Shown in pieces: positions 1-9,441 of a stretch of 33,631 nucleotides of DNA (positions are counted from its first letter, which is position 1; every line of letters begins with the position of its first letter). A program made the position numbers and the translations under genes. Under the pieces are notes generated by a model, which was given only the letters and a program-made list of their open reading frames with translations, was not told the origin of the DNA and made no database searches. Origin of the DNA: Verrucomicrobiaceae bacterium (lineage in GTDB: Bacteria > Verrucomicrobiota > Verrucomicrobiia > Verrucomicrobiales > Akkermansiaceae); contig JAIYDP010000215.1 of NCBI GenBank assembly GCA_027487435.1, forward strand, positions 1 to 33,631, in the 5' to 3' direction.

Positions 1-1155
1 AAAACGCGACGTACAAGTTGAAAGGTGCCGAGGGTGACTGAAAAGGAGAAAGGGGGGGGGGGGGGACGCGTGGGCGGACCTGTGACGTAGTCGGGGATGT
101 TGTCCATGACGCTCTCAAGCGACGTGATGGCCTCCCTGTACGAGCCCATCTTGATGAACGCGATGCCGATGTTGCGCATCATCCTGAACTTGGTCTCCTT
201 GTTGCCCGCACCGACTTGGTCCATCGCCATGCGGTACATTTTGATCGCATTCGCAAACTTGCCCTGAGAGAAGAAGATGTTGCCCATGTTCACGCGCAGA
301 CGCGTCGGCTGCGGGAACTGCTTGTTCTTAACAATAACTGTGTACGCATTTAGAGCCTCCTTCAGCTGGTCGTTCGCTTGCAGCCTGCCGCAACGTCAGC
401 AAAACAAAAACGCGAATCTCCGCACTGCAGCGCGAGGTTGAGGCTTGTTGCGTACGTCAGCTCAACGTTCTGCTGCTCCTGCAAGCCATTCGCATCGCGA
501 TGCTTAGTCAGCTGCCGCTCCTTCTTGACCGCATCCCGCGCCTTCTCCAGCGCCACCCGCAAATTGCCATTCGCGTTTGCAAACGCTGACTCTTCCAGCA
601 ACGTGTTCGTTGCTTTCTCGAGCCCACGAGCCACGTCCTCAGGCGTTACCTCAATCTTTTTTTGCAGCGTCGCCGTTGACTTGGTCCTGTTCGGGTCAGG
701 GGCTGCCGCCGGCAGAGACAAACGTTCCAGTGCCGTCGGACAGGACTTTCGGCCCCTTTGGACCATGTGACGTGTAGCCTGCTGCGCGAACAGAAGTCAT
801 CGGCCGCTGAGTCTCTTCCCTCATCTTGCTTTGCGAAGCTGTGCCCCTAGGACTCTCAGAAGTCGTTTACGCGGAGCGACTGTCGTTTCGATCCAGTGGG
901 AACGCGAGCCTGCGACTGCTCCTGTCGAAGGACAGATGCCGCAACCATGGCTGGGTTTTGACCTCGAAATCCTGTTTGAGGAGGCGCTCCGTAGTAAGTC
1001 CCTTGATTCTCGAAGTTTTGATAGGGGTCAGACTGCAGCTGAGGGGTAAAATGAGAATTCGAAGTGCGAACCCTTGTCGAGTAATTTGCAGATTCAAACC
1101 CTTCGTAGAGATCATCTCGCCCTGACGGCCGTAGAGGTCCACGTTGTTGATACAT
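1..1155 (-). CDS. IFT88: Intraflagellar transport protein IFT88 (5' part; gene runs off the left edge)
   Basis: TPR subunit of the IFT-B complex, which carries cargo along the flagellar axoneme. The start is ATG at 1155-1153 and opens MYQQRGPLRPSGRDDLYEGFE, matching the acidic DDLY/GF opening of IFT88. Downstream exons read RPMTSVRAAGYTS (family motif RPMTAVRAAGF), then EESAFANANGNLRVALEKA, then EALNAYTVIVKNKQFPQP and NMGNIFFSQGKFANAIKMYR, the first TPRs, in the same order as human IFT88. An intron at 385-425 fits exactly (GTGCGG donor, GCTGAC branch, GCAG acceptor) and restores the frame. Two further introns lie near 680-760 and 800-862, with less certain edges. The last visible intron holds the G14 run at 52-65. 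Only the N-terminal third or so of the protein is inside the window. The gene diverges from the membrane protein at 1255. Family assignment is secure. Confidence 0.93.
52..65. repeat. G14 homopolymer inside an IFT88 intron
   Basis: Fourteen G on the plus strand, so C14 in the IFT88 transcript. It sits between a donor near 75-90 and a CTTTTCAG acceptor. It belongs to the C/G tract class seen in many introns of this window. Confidence 0.9.
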
Positions 1156-1254
1156 GGCAACCGAATTGAAAACTTGTGACAATTATTGACCTGAGAAATT
1201 TGGTATTTTAAGCTTAAAAAGAGGAAAAAAGGTATTGATTGTTAAAATGGTTTG
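1156..1254. promoter_or_regulatory. Divergent promoter, IFT88 / VWA membrane protein
   Basis: Only 99 bp separate the two start codons, so both promoters and 5' leaders must lie here. The interval is AT-rich and contains a perfect 14-bp palindrome, TTTTAAGCTTAAAA, at 1206-1219. GTTGCCATG, resembling an RFX X-box half site, overlaps the IFT88 start codon, though it also fits a good start-codon context. No TATA box is evident. Confidence 0.55.
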
Positions 1255-4200
1255 ATGAAAACATCAACTGTTGGCTTCCTCCTACTGACTCTCTTTGTCC
1301 TCATGTGAGTACTGTAACAGTATGACGAGTATAAAACCCATGCATTTATGAGGAAGTCGCTGAGTATCTAGCGAATGCAGTCAAGATGTTCGAGACGTGT
1401 TGTGCAAACAACAGAAGGTCCTTGTCTCGACAGATTTTTGCGACCCAAGCCAATCAGATCCTTCCATTAGCTGGGATTCCCTGTTTAATTCAGTTTGAAT
1501 TTGATAAATGTCTATCCTCACGACAAAGAGCTCCATTTCGTGCGCAAGCTCAAACTTGCCACTGCGATCTTGCGAATTGAACGCCGGGACGATCGCGCAG
1601 GATGTGGCATCCTCTCTCATGCCTGCAGTTGCTCTTCTGCAGACTGTTGAGTTGTCCTGAATACTCTTATCACGCAGGTAACAAAAGATTTAGGAGGCGA
1701 CGCAACAAACGCACTCGTATTGCATGGGGTGAAGGCTAACTAACGACCAGACTATTCTTTTAAGCAGAGTAGCGTCAGAGAAGATGTATCAGAGCATCCG
1801 CGTTGTCCCACATCCGTTGCCGTTTCGAACTTGGGGCCCAGACAGAACTCAGTGCCCCCCCCCCCCTTCGGATGATTGACGGCAGGCATATCCGACTCAT
1901 CGCACCGTCCCCAAAGACCGTCGTTTTCATCCTCGACGTCGCCACTGCCGTGGTGCGCGTCCCTTCGCTTCGCCGCGCATCTGATGGCCCAGACGCCATC
2001 CCTTCAAGACTCCTTCGCGCAGATGGCCATTGAATGTTTTAACCAATTTGTTATCGAAGGCGACTATGTCGCCCTCGTCGATGTGCGCCCTCTCAAACCT
2101 GATGTGATCTATTTTTAGGCCGACGGCAGCCCCCGCAGTCGCCCCTACGTCAATTTCGCCCTCGCGCAGAATTTCGACCCCTCCTCCTTCCGCCGCTTGT
2201 TTCGTCCCTCCGTAATTTCTCACCCCCCCCCTCTCAGCCCCATCGCCTCCGCCGCCGACGTCGAACTGTCAGTCGCGGCCCTGGAGGCCACCCTCACGGC
2301 GGTCCCCGCCCTCACGGCGCGCGGGACTTATTTCGTTTGGTTATCTTTAGGCCGGCAACTGCGCGGTCTACTTAACTAATTGATTCTTTTAGGCCGCGCA
2401 TTCCCACCGGCTACAGCCGCGGCCCTGCCACCTCGATCCTCGCCCTGATGGCGGGCTCCAGCCTCCGCTTCGCTTCGGATGTGGTCGCGTTGGAGTGCCG
2501 CCACGGGGCGCGCGTGACCCTTGTTAACGACTCTTGTTTAGAGCTTGTTTGCTTGAGGGGAGTCTGCAGCGCGTGAGGACGAACCTCGGCTACGTCTCCC
2601 ATTTTTTTAAATTCTCTTCCTTCGACTGCTCATGTTTGATCTTGACTGGACTTGACGTCCGGTTTGACTTGATTGTTGATGCCAAGTTGACAAGACGGTA
2701 ACTAACGCCCGTCAGCGCGCTGGGAAACTTCGTCCTCAAGCCAACCACCCGATTTGAAATTTTGAAAACGCCCGATGGCCTCGTCCTTTCCGCCACCGCG
2801 CACATCCCCACAAAGTACCCCCCCCCCCATCAACCAAAGAGAAGAACTCATTCGAAGCCTTATCGCGACCCTACACCTACCTCTCCCCCCTTCCCCTTCG
2901 GCGGCCGCATTGGCGCTGCAAGACACCCCCTCCCGTCGCGTCCAGCTTTGGCGCATCCCTTTTGTAATGGAGGGGGGGGGTTCTATTCGCATTGATGCTC
3001 ATACTTTGCTTTGACCTCCCCCCCTTCTCAGGGCCTTCCTCCAGAGCTTCTGGCCGCAACAGACCAGCCGTTCGATCCCAGCGCAGCGGCTTCCCTTCGA
3101 TTCCCTTCGCTTCGGGAGGTCGTCGTAGCCCTCGCCTCGGACCCGAAAAGCAATGCGTCCCTCTCCGTGCGGCAGATCACCCGTTCCCACTCAACTCTCA
3201 TCCCCCCCCCCCCGCAGATGGCGGATTCACTCCGGGCGGAGTGCCAGCTGGTCCCCCTCCCCCTCCCCCGCTTGTTTGTTTGCGCCATGGCCGCCTCTCG
3301 CACCCTGCGCGTTCCAAAGGGAGGGGCTCCTTCTGCCGCTGGCCGGGTCGTGATGGTGATTCTGCGCCTCAAACTACCCATCAAATGACTCTTCGGAGAG
3401 CCGAATCTGCACGCTGGCCCCCACATCGGCCGCATGCACTGCGACGAAGGCGCTTTTAAATGCTGCAACGGCTCGTCTTTTAAATGCAGCCGTGACGGAC
3501 GACAGGGGATCCTCCATTGCGGCAGGGGGCGCGCTGATGCCGTTTGTTGGGGGGGGGGTCGCATTGACCGCTGATAGACTCGCAGAGAAAGTTCTGGCGC
3601 TTGTTTCGACCCATCAGAGATGTGGAGGGGGGGGGGTCTGTGTGGCCCTTCATTGGATGATGGGGCACTGGGTGCGGCACCACATCTTGCAGCAAGCGTT
3701 TGACTATTTAAGTTGAAATTAGAGTTCAACGACGGCACCCCGACTTTGGTCCCCCCCCCTAACCCCTTGCGCCTAACAGCAGCAGGTCACATTATTTAAC
3801 GCGTCCCAGCTCGTCGACGCTGTCCAGGCGGGGGGACAATCAAAATTTTTGCTCGTTCTGACCCGCGGCCACGAGGTCGTTTTTGACTCCAATCTCCTGG
3901 TATTTTACATTTATTCGTATGATTCGATACCACGATATCATTTGATACTTCCGCGAGATGTTTTGAATGCGGTTGGTTATTTTATTTGGCTGCTCCCCCC
4001 AGAGCTAAATGTTCTTTACGCTTAATTCAAGTCAAAAACGCCGACTCACGACTAGCCTCGCGCGCAGGAGCAGACCACCCCCCCCCGGCTGTCTGCGCGC
4101 TACCCGCTCATTGCCGCTGTGCGCGCACTCTGCACTATTTGAGCTTCATTATCTTTCTCATCTTATCTCATCCCACCCCTCCATTTCTTATCTCACCCCC

Positions 4201-5257
4201 CTCCATTTCTTATTTCATCACCCCCCTCCATTTCTTATTTCATCACCCCCCTCTATTCGACCTTCATTTTGACAATCGCCACCTCACGCCACAAGGTCTT
4301 GCGCGACAACAACCTGCTGACACTTTCGCAACCTCCCGCCGCAGTCGGTGCGCCCCCCCCCCATGTTTCGCTGACCTCAAAGTGTCCATTGATGGCTCTG
4401 ACTTTGCCGTCAATTCATACTTTCGCGGCGCTATTTTTTCCGTCGCATCATCAATTGCTCGTCGATCCACCCGACCCTCGCATCCTGACCCCCTCCCTCC
4501 GCAGCCCTGCCAACACCGTACGGGTTGGCGGATGGCGAAGGGCCTCTGGAAACCATCGCCCCCCTCAGTTTGGTCGCGGCGCTTCAGCCAGCGACCCTAG
4601 CAGGGTTTGATTACTCAAAATGCAACCCCCCCGTCGCATTGGAAAGAATTCTTTCCCCTGTCCTTGCCTCCGTGGCTGCGTTTCTCGTGGCTGCCTACGT
4701 TTTCGTACGAAGGCGGAAGTTGGGTCGAACCCTTAGACGAGAAGTGCATGTCGAGGTCGGTGACGCGAGCGAGGAGAAAGAAGTAGAGAGGGGGGGGGGG
4801 GCGCCGGGATTTCGAGCTGATTGTAAGCTCGGTGAAACGCTTTTGCTGGTTGAGTCGGCCTCAATGCGATACGAGAGCTTTCGGAAAGAAGAGCGCGAGA
4901 GGATAGAAGAAGTTGCAAAGAAATTGCGAGAAATTGACGTTGTTGTTCCCGGTCTCCTCTCACCTTGCAGAAGCAAGTGGCCGATGTTAAAGATGCGCTA
5001 GATCTCATGAAAGATGCGAACATGTTCAAGTGCTTCTTGCTCACTTTCCAAGAACTTCAAAAGCTTGCAGAGGACCAGGTATGAACGTGCAGTACAGTCG
5101 GGTCATTCATACGCAGGCGGACCGAATAGACTCGCTTTCATCTGTAGTGGCTGTTGCTGAGTCTCGATCCACAGCCTCAGAAGATGTAGCCACCTTGTTC
5201 GAAGGAGATTCATTTTACAAAAAATACTATCCTCATTTCTTCGCAAATAAAAAGTAA
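1255..5257 (+). CDS. Large type I membrane protein with degenerate VWA-like domain and coiled-coil tail
   Basis: Not confidently named. The protein starts MKTSTVGFLLLTLFVLIECS, a clear signal peptide. Early exons are 1255-1304, 1372-1492, 1529-1645, 1678-1716, 1751-1851, 1886-1952, 1993-2082, 2119-2198, 2238-2339, 2393-2522, 2570-2661, 2716-2814, 2840-2963 and 3032 onward; phases agree throughout. Exons at about 1886-2082 read SPKTVVFILDVATAV and later GDYVALVD, the first strand and fourth-strand region of a von Willebrand A domain, as in calcium-channel alpha2delta proteins. The MIDAS signature DxSxS is DVATA, lacking both serines. Downstream segments (such as TLFNASQLVDAVQAGGQSKF near 3785-3842) look luminal. 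One membrane span, VLASVAAFLVAAYVF, lies near 4660-4710, followed by RRRK and a charged helical tail ending FANKK. Exon edges from about 3150 to 4520 are uncertain. The alpha2delta comparison is inference. Confidence 0.72.
1855..1866 (+). repeat. C12 tract in an intron of the VWA protein gene
   Basis: The run directly follows the GTG donor of the intron at 1852-1885. Similar tracts occur in the introns at 2199-2237 and 2815-2839. G runs of 8-12 occur near 2971, 3549, 3627 and 4790 in the same gene. Confidence 0.9.
4174..4259 (+). repeat. Minisatellite, about 25-bp unit, inside an intron
   Basis: About three and a half head-to-tail copies of a unit containing CACCCCCCTCCATTTCTTAT. The second and third copies are identical over about 25 bp. 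It lies between coding segments of the VWA protein gene and supplies a long pyrimidine stretch before the next acceptor. Confidence 0.8.
4790..4801 (+). repeat. G12 tract near the cytoplasmic-tail exon
   Basis: The run may lie in an intron (donor GTAGAG at about 4782, acceptor GTAAG at about 4828). It may instead be read through as glycines, since the frame is open either way. The intron reading matches the other tracts in the window. Confidence 0.7.
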
Positions 5258-5276
5258 ATGTGGGTGGAAAGTTGGT

Positions 5277-5659
5277 ATGTTAGGAATTCGCAGATTTTTT
5301 TCGGCCCAAGCTCCCAGCAAGCACTTTGTTTTGTTCTACAAGTACGTTGATAATATGCTGGAAAGAAGGACCCCCTTCCGGTGAGAGTCCAGTTTCAGTT
5401 GTTCACGCCGCCAGACCGGAGCATTTGGAACTCGCAAAGAAATTTAAAGATGCTGGCACCCTTGTTTCCGGCGGCGCCTTTGCTGATCCCGTTGATGGCG
5501 CTTTGATTGTTTTCAGTCCATTGCACCCTGTTCACGCCTTTGACTCTTCAAGGGTCAGACTCAGTCGACAAAGTCAACGAATTCGTCCACAGCGACCCTT
5601 ACGTTAAGAACGGGCTTGTCACGTCTCACGCCATTCGTGAGTGGAGTGTTGTCATATAG
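5277..5659 (+). CDS. YCII-domain protein, probably mitochondrial
   Basis: Exons 5277-5380, 5415-5515 and 5553-5659 join in phase to give 103 residues. The start MLGIRRFFSAQAPSKHFV looks like a mitochondrial presequence. The body has the YCII-family pattern: FVLFYKYVDNML, then RPEHLELAKKFKDAGTLVSG, GAFADPVDGALIVF, and a C-terminal FVHSDPYVKNGLV segment. The family is related to muconolactone isomerase and its reactions are mostly unknown; no substrate can be assigned. The start lies only 19 bp after the stop of the upstream gene on the same strand. The gene is convergent with the kelch gene 22 bp further on. Confidence 0.85.
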
Positions 5660-5681
5660 AATTTCACAAACGCTATACATC

Positions 5682-6849
5682 TCATTGGAATACACGCCAC
5701 CGAGACTGCTCCAACATCACTACGCCCTCGAGCCGCCAAGCTGGAGGACAAAAAAGTCATCAAGCGTCTCAGGCCCTGATGCCCCTCCAAAAATATACAC
5801 ACAGCTCCCAATGGCTGCGCTCGCGTGTCCGAACCTCGCCACAGGCTCGTCGCCACAGGCTTCGCACACGGTCCAGACTTTCTTCTCTGCGGCGTCAGAG
5901 ATGCACCCTTGCGGAAAAACCAAAATTAAAATGAAGCACCTCGTCCATGCCCTCAATGCCATTTTGGCTGATGCCGCCGGTTACGATGAACCCGTCACGA
6001 ACGGTTGCAACTGAGTGCGAGGCGCGGTCGTATGGCGACTCATCGATAGCGCGGATTCGGCTCTTCTCTAATCGGATTAGAAGAAACAAGAGGAAGCGTA
6101 CCAAGGTCCACACGAATGAGGTTCGACTCAAGGCTGGACGGAGACCGCCCCCCGTACAAGTACAGCTCGGACCCGGACACACAAGACGAGAGCATTTCAG
6201 TCGGCTGCAACTTCGACGACCCTCTCAACTTCAAATCCGACCATTGCAACCCTTCTGCGGCTTTGAGTCTGAGTTTTGTCCCCCCAACCTAAATCCAACC
6301 GCTGAGGCGAGAGCATCAGCCCACTTTGGTCAGCACCCCCAAAAACGTACATTAACGGTCCGATTGCGACGGCAGTGTGAGAGTTGCGAGGTCGGACAGC
6401 TCCACCGGCTTCCACTCTGGCCCACGTCGAAGAAGCTGCAGAGTTAGAGCAGACGAACATAGAAAGACCCGAATTGAACCTCCATGTATCATTCAGCATA
6501 ACTCCTTCGAACAGATTCATTCCACCGAAGATGTAAATGCAGTCGTTGAACACGACGGCAGAATGGCCGCATCGTGCCAATGGGCTTTCTCCTTTGACTG
6601 CGACAAGTTCCCACACGTTGCTAGCTACAAGAATGAGAACTAAAAGTGAGAGATTGAACATGGATCAAAGGTCCACAAGTCGTTGTAAAATGTTGGCAAG
6701 GATCCAGCGCCCCCGAAGAGGTACAACTTCCCATTCAAGGCAGTCAGCGAAGCTCCACCCCGGCTGCCAGCCGGCAATGGTGGCAGTCGTGACCACACTC
6801 CTATCGACTCGACGGCGGCCAGATGAAGTTGGCTGGTGACATCTTCCAT
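5682..6849 (-). CDS. Kelch-repeat beta-propeller protein
   Basis: About six kelch repeats read across several short introns. Each repeat carries a glycine pair after a hydrophobic strand: KLYLFGGAG, CIYIFGGMN, LMYVFGGADQ, ELYLYGGRS, GFIVTGGIS and CVYIFGGASG. The R-x-x-H signature appears as ARCGHSAVVF, PRNSHTAVAI, DRASHSVATV and ARFGHASAAI. The start is ATG at 6849-6847 (MEDVTSQLHLAAVES). The C-terminal exon is uncertain: splicing GTCCTC...GAGCAG gives a stop at 5682, while another splice would read further. Nothing outside the propeller shows a catalytic domain, so a scaffold or adaptor role is likely. It diverges from the GDP-sugar phosphorylase gene across 30 bp. Confidence 0.85.
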
Positions 6850-6879
6850 TAAATAACTCAATATTCACTTGTTTGTTAG
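6850..6879. promoter_or_regulatory. 30-bp divergent gap, kelch / GDP-sugar phosphorylase
   Basis: The two proposed start codons are only 30 bp apart, so transcription must begin inside the neighbouring gene or with almost no leader. The interval is AT-rich and holds AATATT; no recognised promoter element is visible. Confidence 0.4.
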
Positions 6880-7987
6880 ATGACCAGAGTTGCTGTGAGC
6901 TTCAGGGTCACATTTTCGACAATGCGTCTTGTAACATGATAGAACAAAGACTCGACCAATGCCAGGCTCTCTGAGCTCTATGAGCGCTGGGCAAGGGAAT
7001 GGCATGCAAGGACCCATGTGATGCGATATCGCATTGACGGCGTTCCCACGAAATTGACGGATGGAAATCACAAATTCATCGCACAGCTCAACGAGAAGCG
7101 GAAAGATAAGAGGCCCGCTGATGATATTCAGAGCGTCAATCAGCTTTTTGATGACAGTGGCTTCCACTTTGGAAAGATTTCACCTGAGGAGGTGCTCTTC
7201 AGGCTGGTTTACGGTAGTTCTGTTTTGCTAACTATGACATAGCACAGATGAAGATGAGCCCCAAGATCATGCCGTGATACTTAACGTTAGTCCGATCGAG
7301 ACCCTTCACTCTCTTATTGTCCCGTCCCCAAGCAGATGTCTTCCTCAGCACATCACATCAGAGTCCATCCAGATCGCTGCAATGTTTTCATGTGCAGCGT
7401 CATCTGACAATGTCCTTGTGGGGTTTAACAGCCTCGGTGGCTTCGCTTCGGTCAATCACCTCCACTTCCACGCGTTCGCCGTTGGCCACCCTCTCCCAGG
7501 TCTGCCCTGAGATATCTTTTACTTAACGCATTCAGTTCTATCGGCTCCTTGTAGACCGCTCAAGGGGAACGTATCCCTCCTCATGGATTATCCGGCGAAA
7601 GGGTTCAGGCTGTCCGTGGACGAAGAAACGATCGCCCAAACGTCCGCCCTTGTCGGACAGCTGGCAGCAGATCTTCGCCTCAAGGAGATCGCTCACAACT
7701 TCGTCGTGAGGAGAAATGGCGGTACAATGGTACTGATTTGTTAGATTTTAGACCATGGGCACACTTGGTTCTTCTTTCCTAGACAAACCGTGCTGGGGTC
7801 GAAATGTGTGGCCGACGTCAATGTCGCGCTTTGCGAACTTGCGGGTCATTTCATTTTGAAGCGAAGTGAAGAGTTCGAGGGGCTTCGGGAGGAGGACTGC
7901 GTGCGAGCTATCGAGGCGATGCAGCTGCCCCAGGAGGTCTGCTTGATGATCCTCCCGCTCATGTGCGACAGGAATTCGACAGCATAG
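6880..7987 (+). CDS. GDP-hexose phosphorylase, GDPGP1/VTC2 family (HIT superfamily)
   Basis: Family members phosphorolyse GDP-glucose or GDP-L-galactose (VTC2, ascorbate pathway). The sequence follows the family from end to end: RLSELYERWAREW and HKFIAQLNEKRKDKRP near the N terminus, VILNVSPIETLHSLIVPS, RCLPQHITSESI, VGFNSLGGFASVNHLHFHAF at the catalytic centre, MDYPAKGFRL, FVVRRNGDHGHTWFFFPRQ, and CELAGHFILKRSEEF near the end. The start ATG at 6880 (MTR) splices over 6889-6942 into NKDSTNARLSELY in phase. Other introns include GTAGTTC...GCACAG near 7213-7245 and GTACAA...TTTTAG near 7722-7751. The family motif HxHxQ is HLHFHA here, with Gln replaced by His. Whether it is a phosphorylase or a hydrolase, and for which GDP-sugar, cannot be read from the sequence. 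Confidence 0.9.
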
Positions 7988-8016
7988 CGCTGCGGATGGA
8001 GCAACTTGTGTCTACT

Positions 8017-8812
8017 TTACTTTGACAGCTCGTCCAACTTCGAAGGGTTGACATTTCGGTAGAAAAACATTTTGGCACGGTCGACAATCGCTCCCCACGA
8101 ATCCAATGCTGGCCGCACGTCGATCCAGATCGACTGGGACTCAAGAAAATTGTTGACGACCTTTGCGCCCTTTGCGTTGTCGTCATCGTAGTAGTCGATG
8201 ATGTATCGCACTTCTTGGCCACAACGGTCGACAACCCAATCGTGGCGGTCGAATGGAAGGATGCTCCTTCAGACAGTCAAGAGAGCGATGTGAAACCATC
8301 ACCTGAACCATTTTCGGAGGGTTGCTTTGGGAGACAAGTCATCAGGCTTCCCTTGGAATCGAAGCAGCGTCGGGTTCCCGCATGATCTGCACAATGAGCA
8401 TTCTTGTTAGAATCGAAATGAACCCTTTGTGCATGCGCTCCCACATCATCACCTCGCGCCAGCTCTTTTCGTTCATTCCATTGTGAATCGCTACGACCAT
8501 CCTCATGTCTGCCTCACTTACATCGCCTCCTTTTCCTTTCCTCATCAGTGCATTATAAAACATCTGCTCTGATGGGTATTTCCAGGTCTCATCGGTCCCA
8601 CCCTTGGGGATTGTTGAATGTACTCGCTCCACAGGAAGGGCTTCCTTTTGGCCTGGCCATGGGCTTTGATTGGCAGGAGGCATCATGTTTTTCGGGTCGA
8701 TCACTTCTCCGTACACATTGTACTGGACTGGACTCTTGTACTTGTGTTTCACTGGACACTCTCCTTGCGGAGGGTCAGGCTCCGAGTTTCCTTTCTTGAC
8801 TGGGCACTCCAT
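8017..8812 (-). CDS. HCCS: Cytochrome c heme lyase (holocytochrome c synthase)
   Basis: Attaches heme to apocytochrome c in the mitochondrial intermembrane space (System III). Three exons (8812-8424, 8386-8303, 8266-8017) give 240 residues. The N terminus has two CPV heme-binding motifs, ECPVKK and ECPVKHK, followed by the family block [19 protein letters not shown]. Then come [39 protein letters not shown] (containing the HN of the heme-ligand region), [36 protein letters not shown] and [12 protein letters not shown]. The introns at 8387-8423 and 8267-8302 are in phase, the first with a clear TTCTAAC branch. The gene diverges from the dynein light chain and converges on the GDP-sugar phosphorylase 29 bp away. 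Confidence 0.96.
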
Positions 8813-8860
8813 AAACCAAACAAACTGGTATTTTCAACTGGTTTAACTTCGTTCGTTGCC
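8813..8860. promoter_or_regulatory. 48-bp divergent promoter, HCCS / dynein light chain
   Basis: Start codons lie on both sides with 48 bp between. The interval contains the inverted pair AAACCA and TGGTTT, and AACTGGT repeated directly. The light-chain ATG sits in GTTGCCATGG, an X-box-like half site that also matches a strong start context. Confidence 0.45.
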
Positions 8861-9366
8861 ATGGATGTCGGAGATGATGTGAAGTCGCAGACCATACAGA
8901 GACTGATTGTAAACTAGAGTGCATTCGTTCCAGAGGACATCAACAAGATTGCAAAAGAGGTTTGAATTGGTGAAATGTCTCTCATGAAAGTCTGTCGACA
9001 ACATCATAGGCTCAAGTCAATACAATCACCTGAAAGTCGGCCAGTGGAATTCTGATATCTGCGAAGATTGCGTGAAGAAACTCACTGCTCTCAATAAACC
9101 GTTTAAGTATGTTGGTAAGACCAGTTTTCTTGGTGAATTTGATTGGGCAGTCTCCTGCGTTATTATGCAGAAGAATGGCGCAGGTTTGCACACCGCGAGC
9201 TCTTGTTATTGGGATAGTGCAACTGACGGTTGCTCTCTGCATTTGTTACTGACGTTTTATTAGGTTGTAGTACGTTGCGTTGGGAATCTAAGAGGTACTG
9301 TGTGCCCCCTCCATCTTACGATTAAGCATGTATTGTATTGTAAGCGTCTATGGACTTGGAATTTAG
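8861..9366 (+). CDS. DYNLT1: Dynein light chain, Tctex type (DYNLT)
   Basis: Light chain of cytoplasmic and flagellar dynein that binds the intermediate chain as a dimer. Six exons (8861-8878, 8918-8959, 8991-9114, 9151-9228, 9264-9294, 9327-9366) join in phase to 110 residues; human DYNLT1 has 113. The first exon codes only MDVGDD. The body reads SAFVPEDINKIAKE, KVGQWNSDICEDCVKKLT, LNKPFKYV, SCVIMQKNGAGLHTASSCYW, LRWESKSMYCIVSVYGLGI and ends there, matching the family to the last residue. Five introns of 31-39 nt in a 333-nt coding sequence show how intron-dense this genome is. Confidence 0.97.
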
Positions 9367-9441
9367 CTATGAAACTCCGTAAGGTGTGTTGGAATGTTTC
9401 AAGAAACCCCGTAAAGTGTGTGTTTTCCTGCTATTTTGAAC

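Noticed and set aside
1255..1743. A separate 117-residue secreted cysteine protein ending at TAA 1741-1743.
   Set aside because: A donor at 1717 and acceptor at 1750 with a perfect CTAAC branch continue the frame into the VWA exon (1751-1851), which otherwise would lack a signal peptide. One gene explains both better.
2083..2715. Ultra-short introns of 15-18 nt (for example 2104-2118 and 2698-2715).
   Set aside because: In each case an earlier donor gives a 36-54 nt intron that also keeps the phase and yields better protein sequence. No case in the window strictly needs an intron under about 22 nt.
3028..3738. 236-codon minus-strand frame opposite the VWA protein gene.
   Set aside because: Composition is that of an antisense shadow of a GC-rich coding region, with runs of Pro/Ser/Arg and no recognisable domain.
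9367..9441. Possible tRNA or other small RNA in the gap after the dynein light chain.
   Set aside because: No cloverleaf, no GGTTCRANYCC box and no paired arms were found on either strand; only a short degenerate direct repeat.
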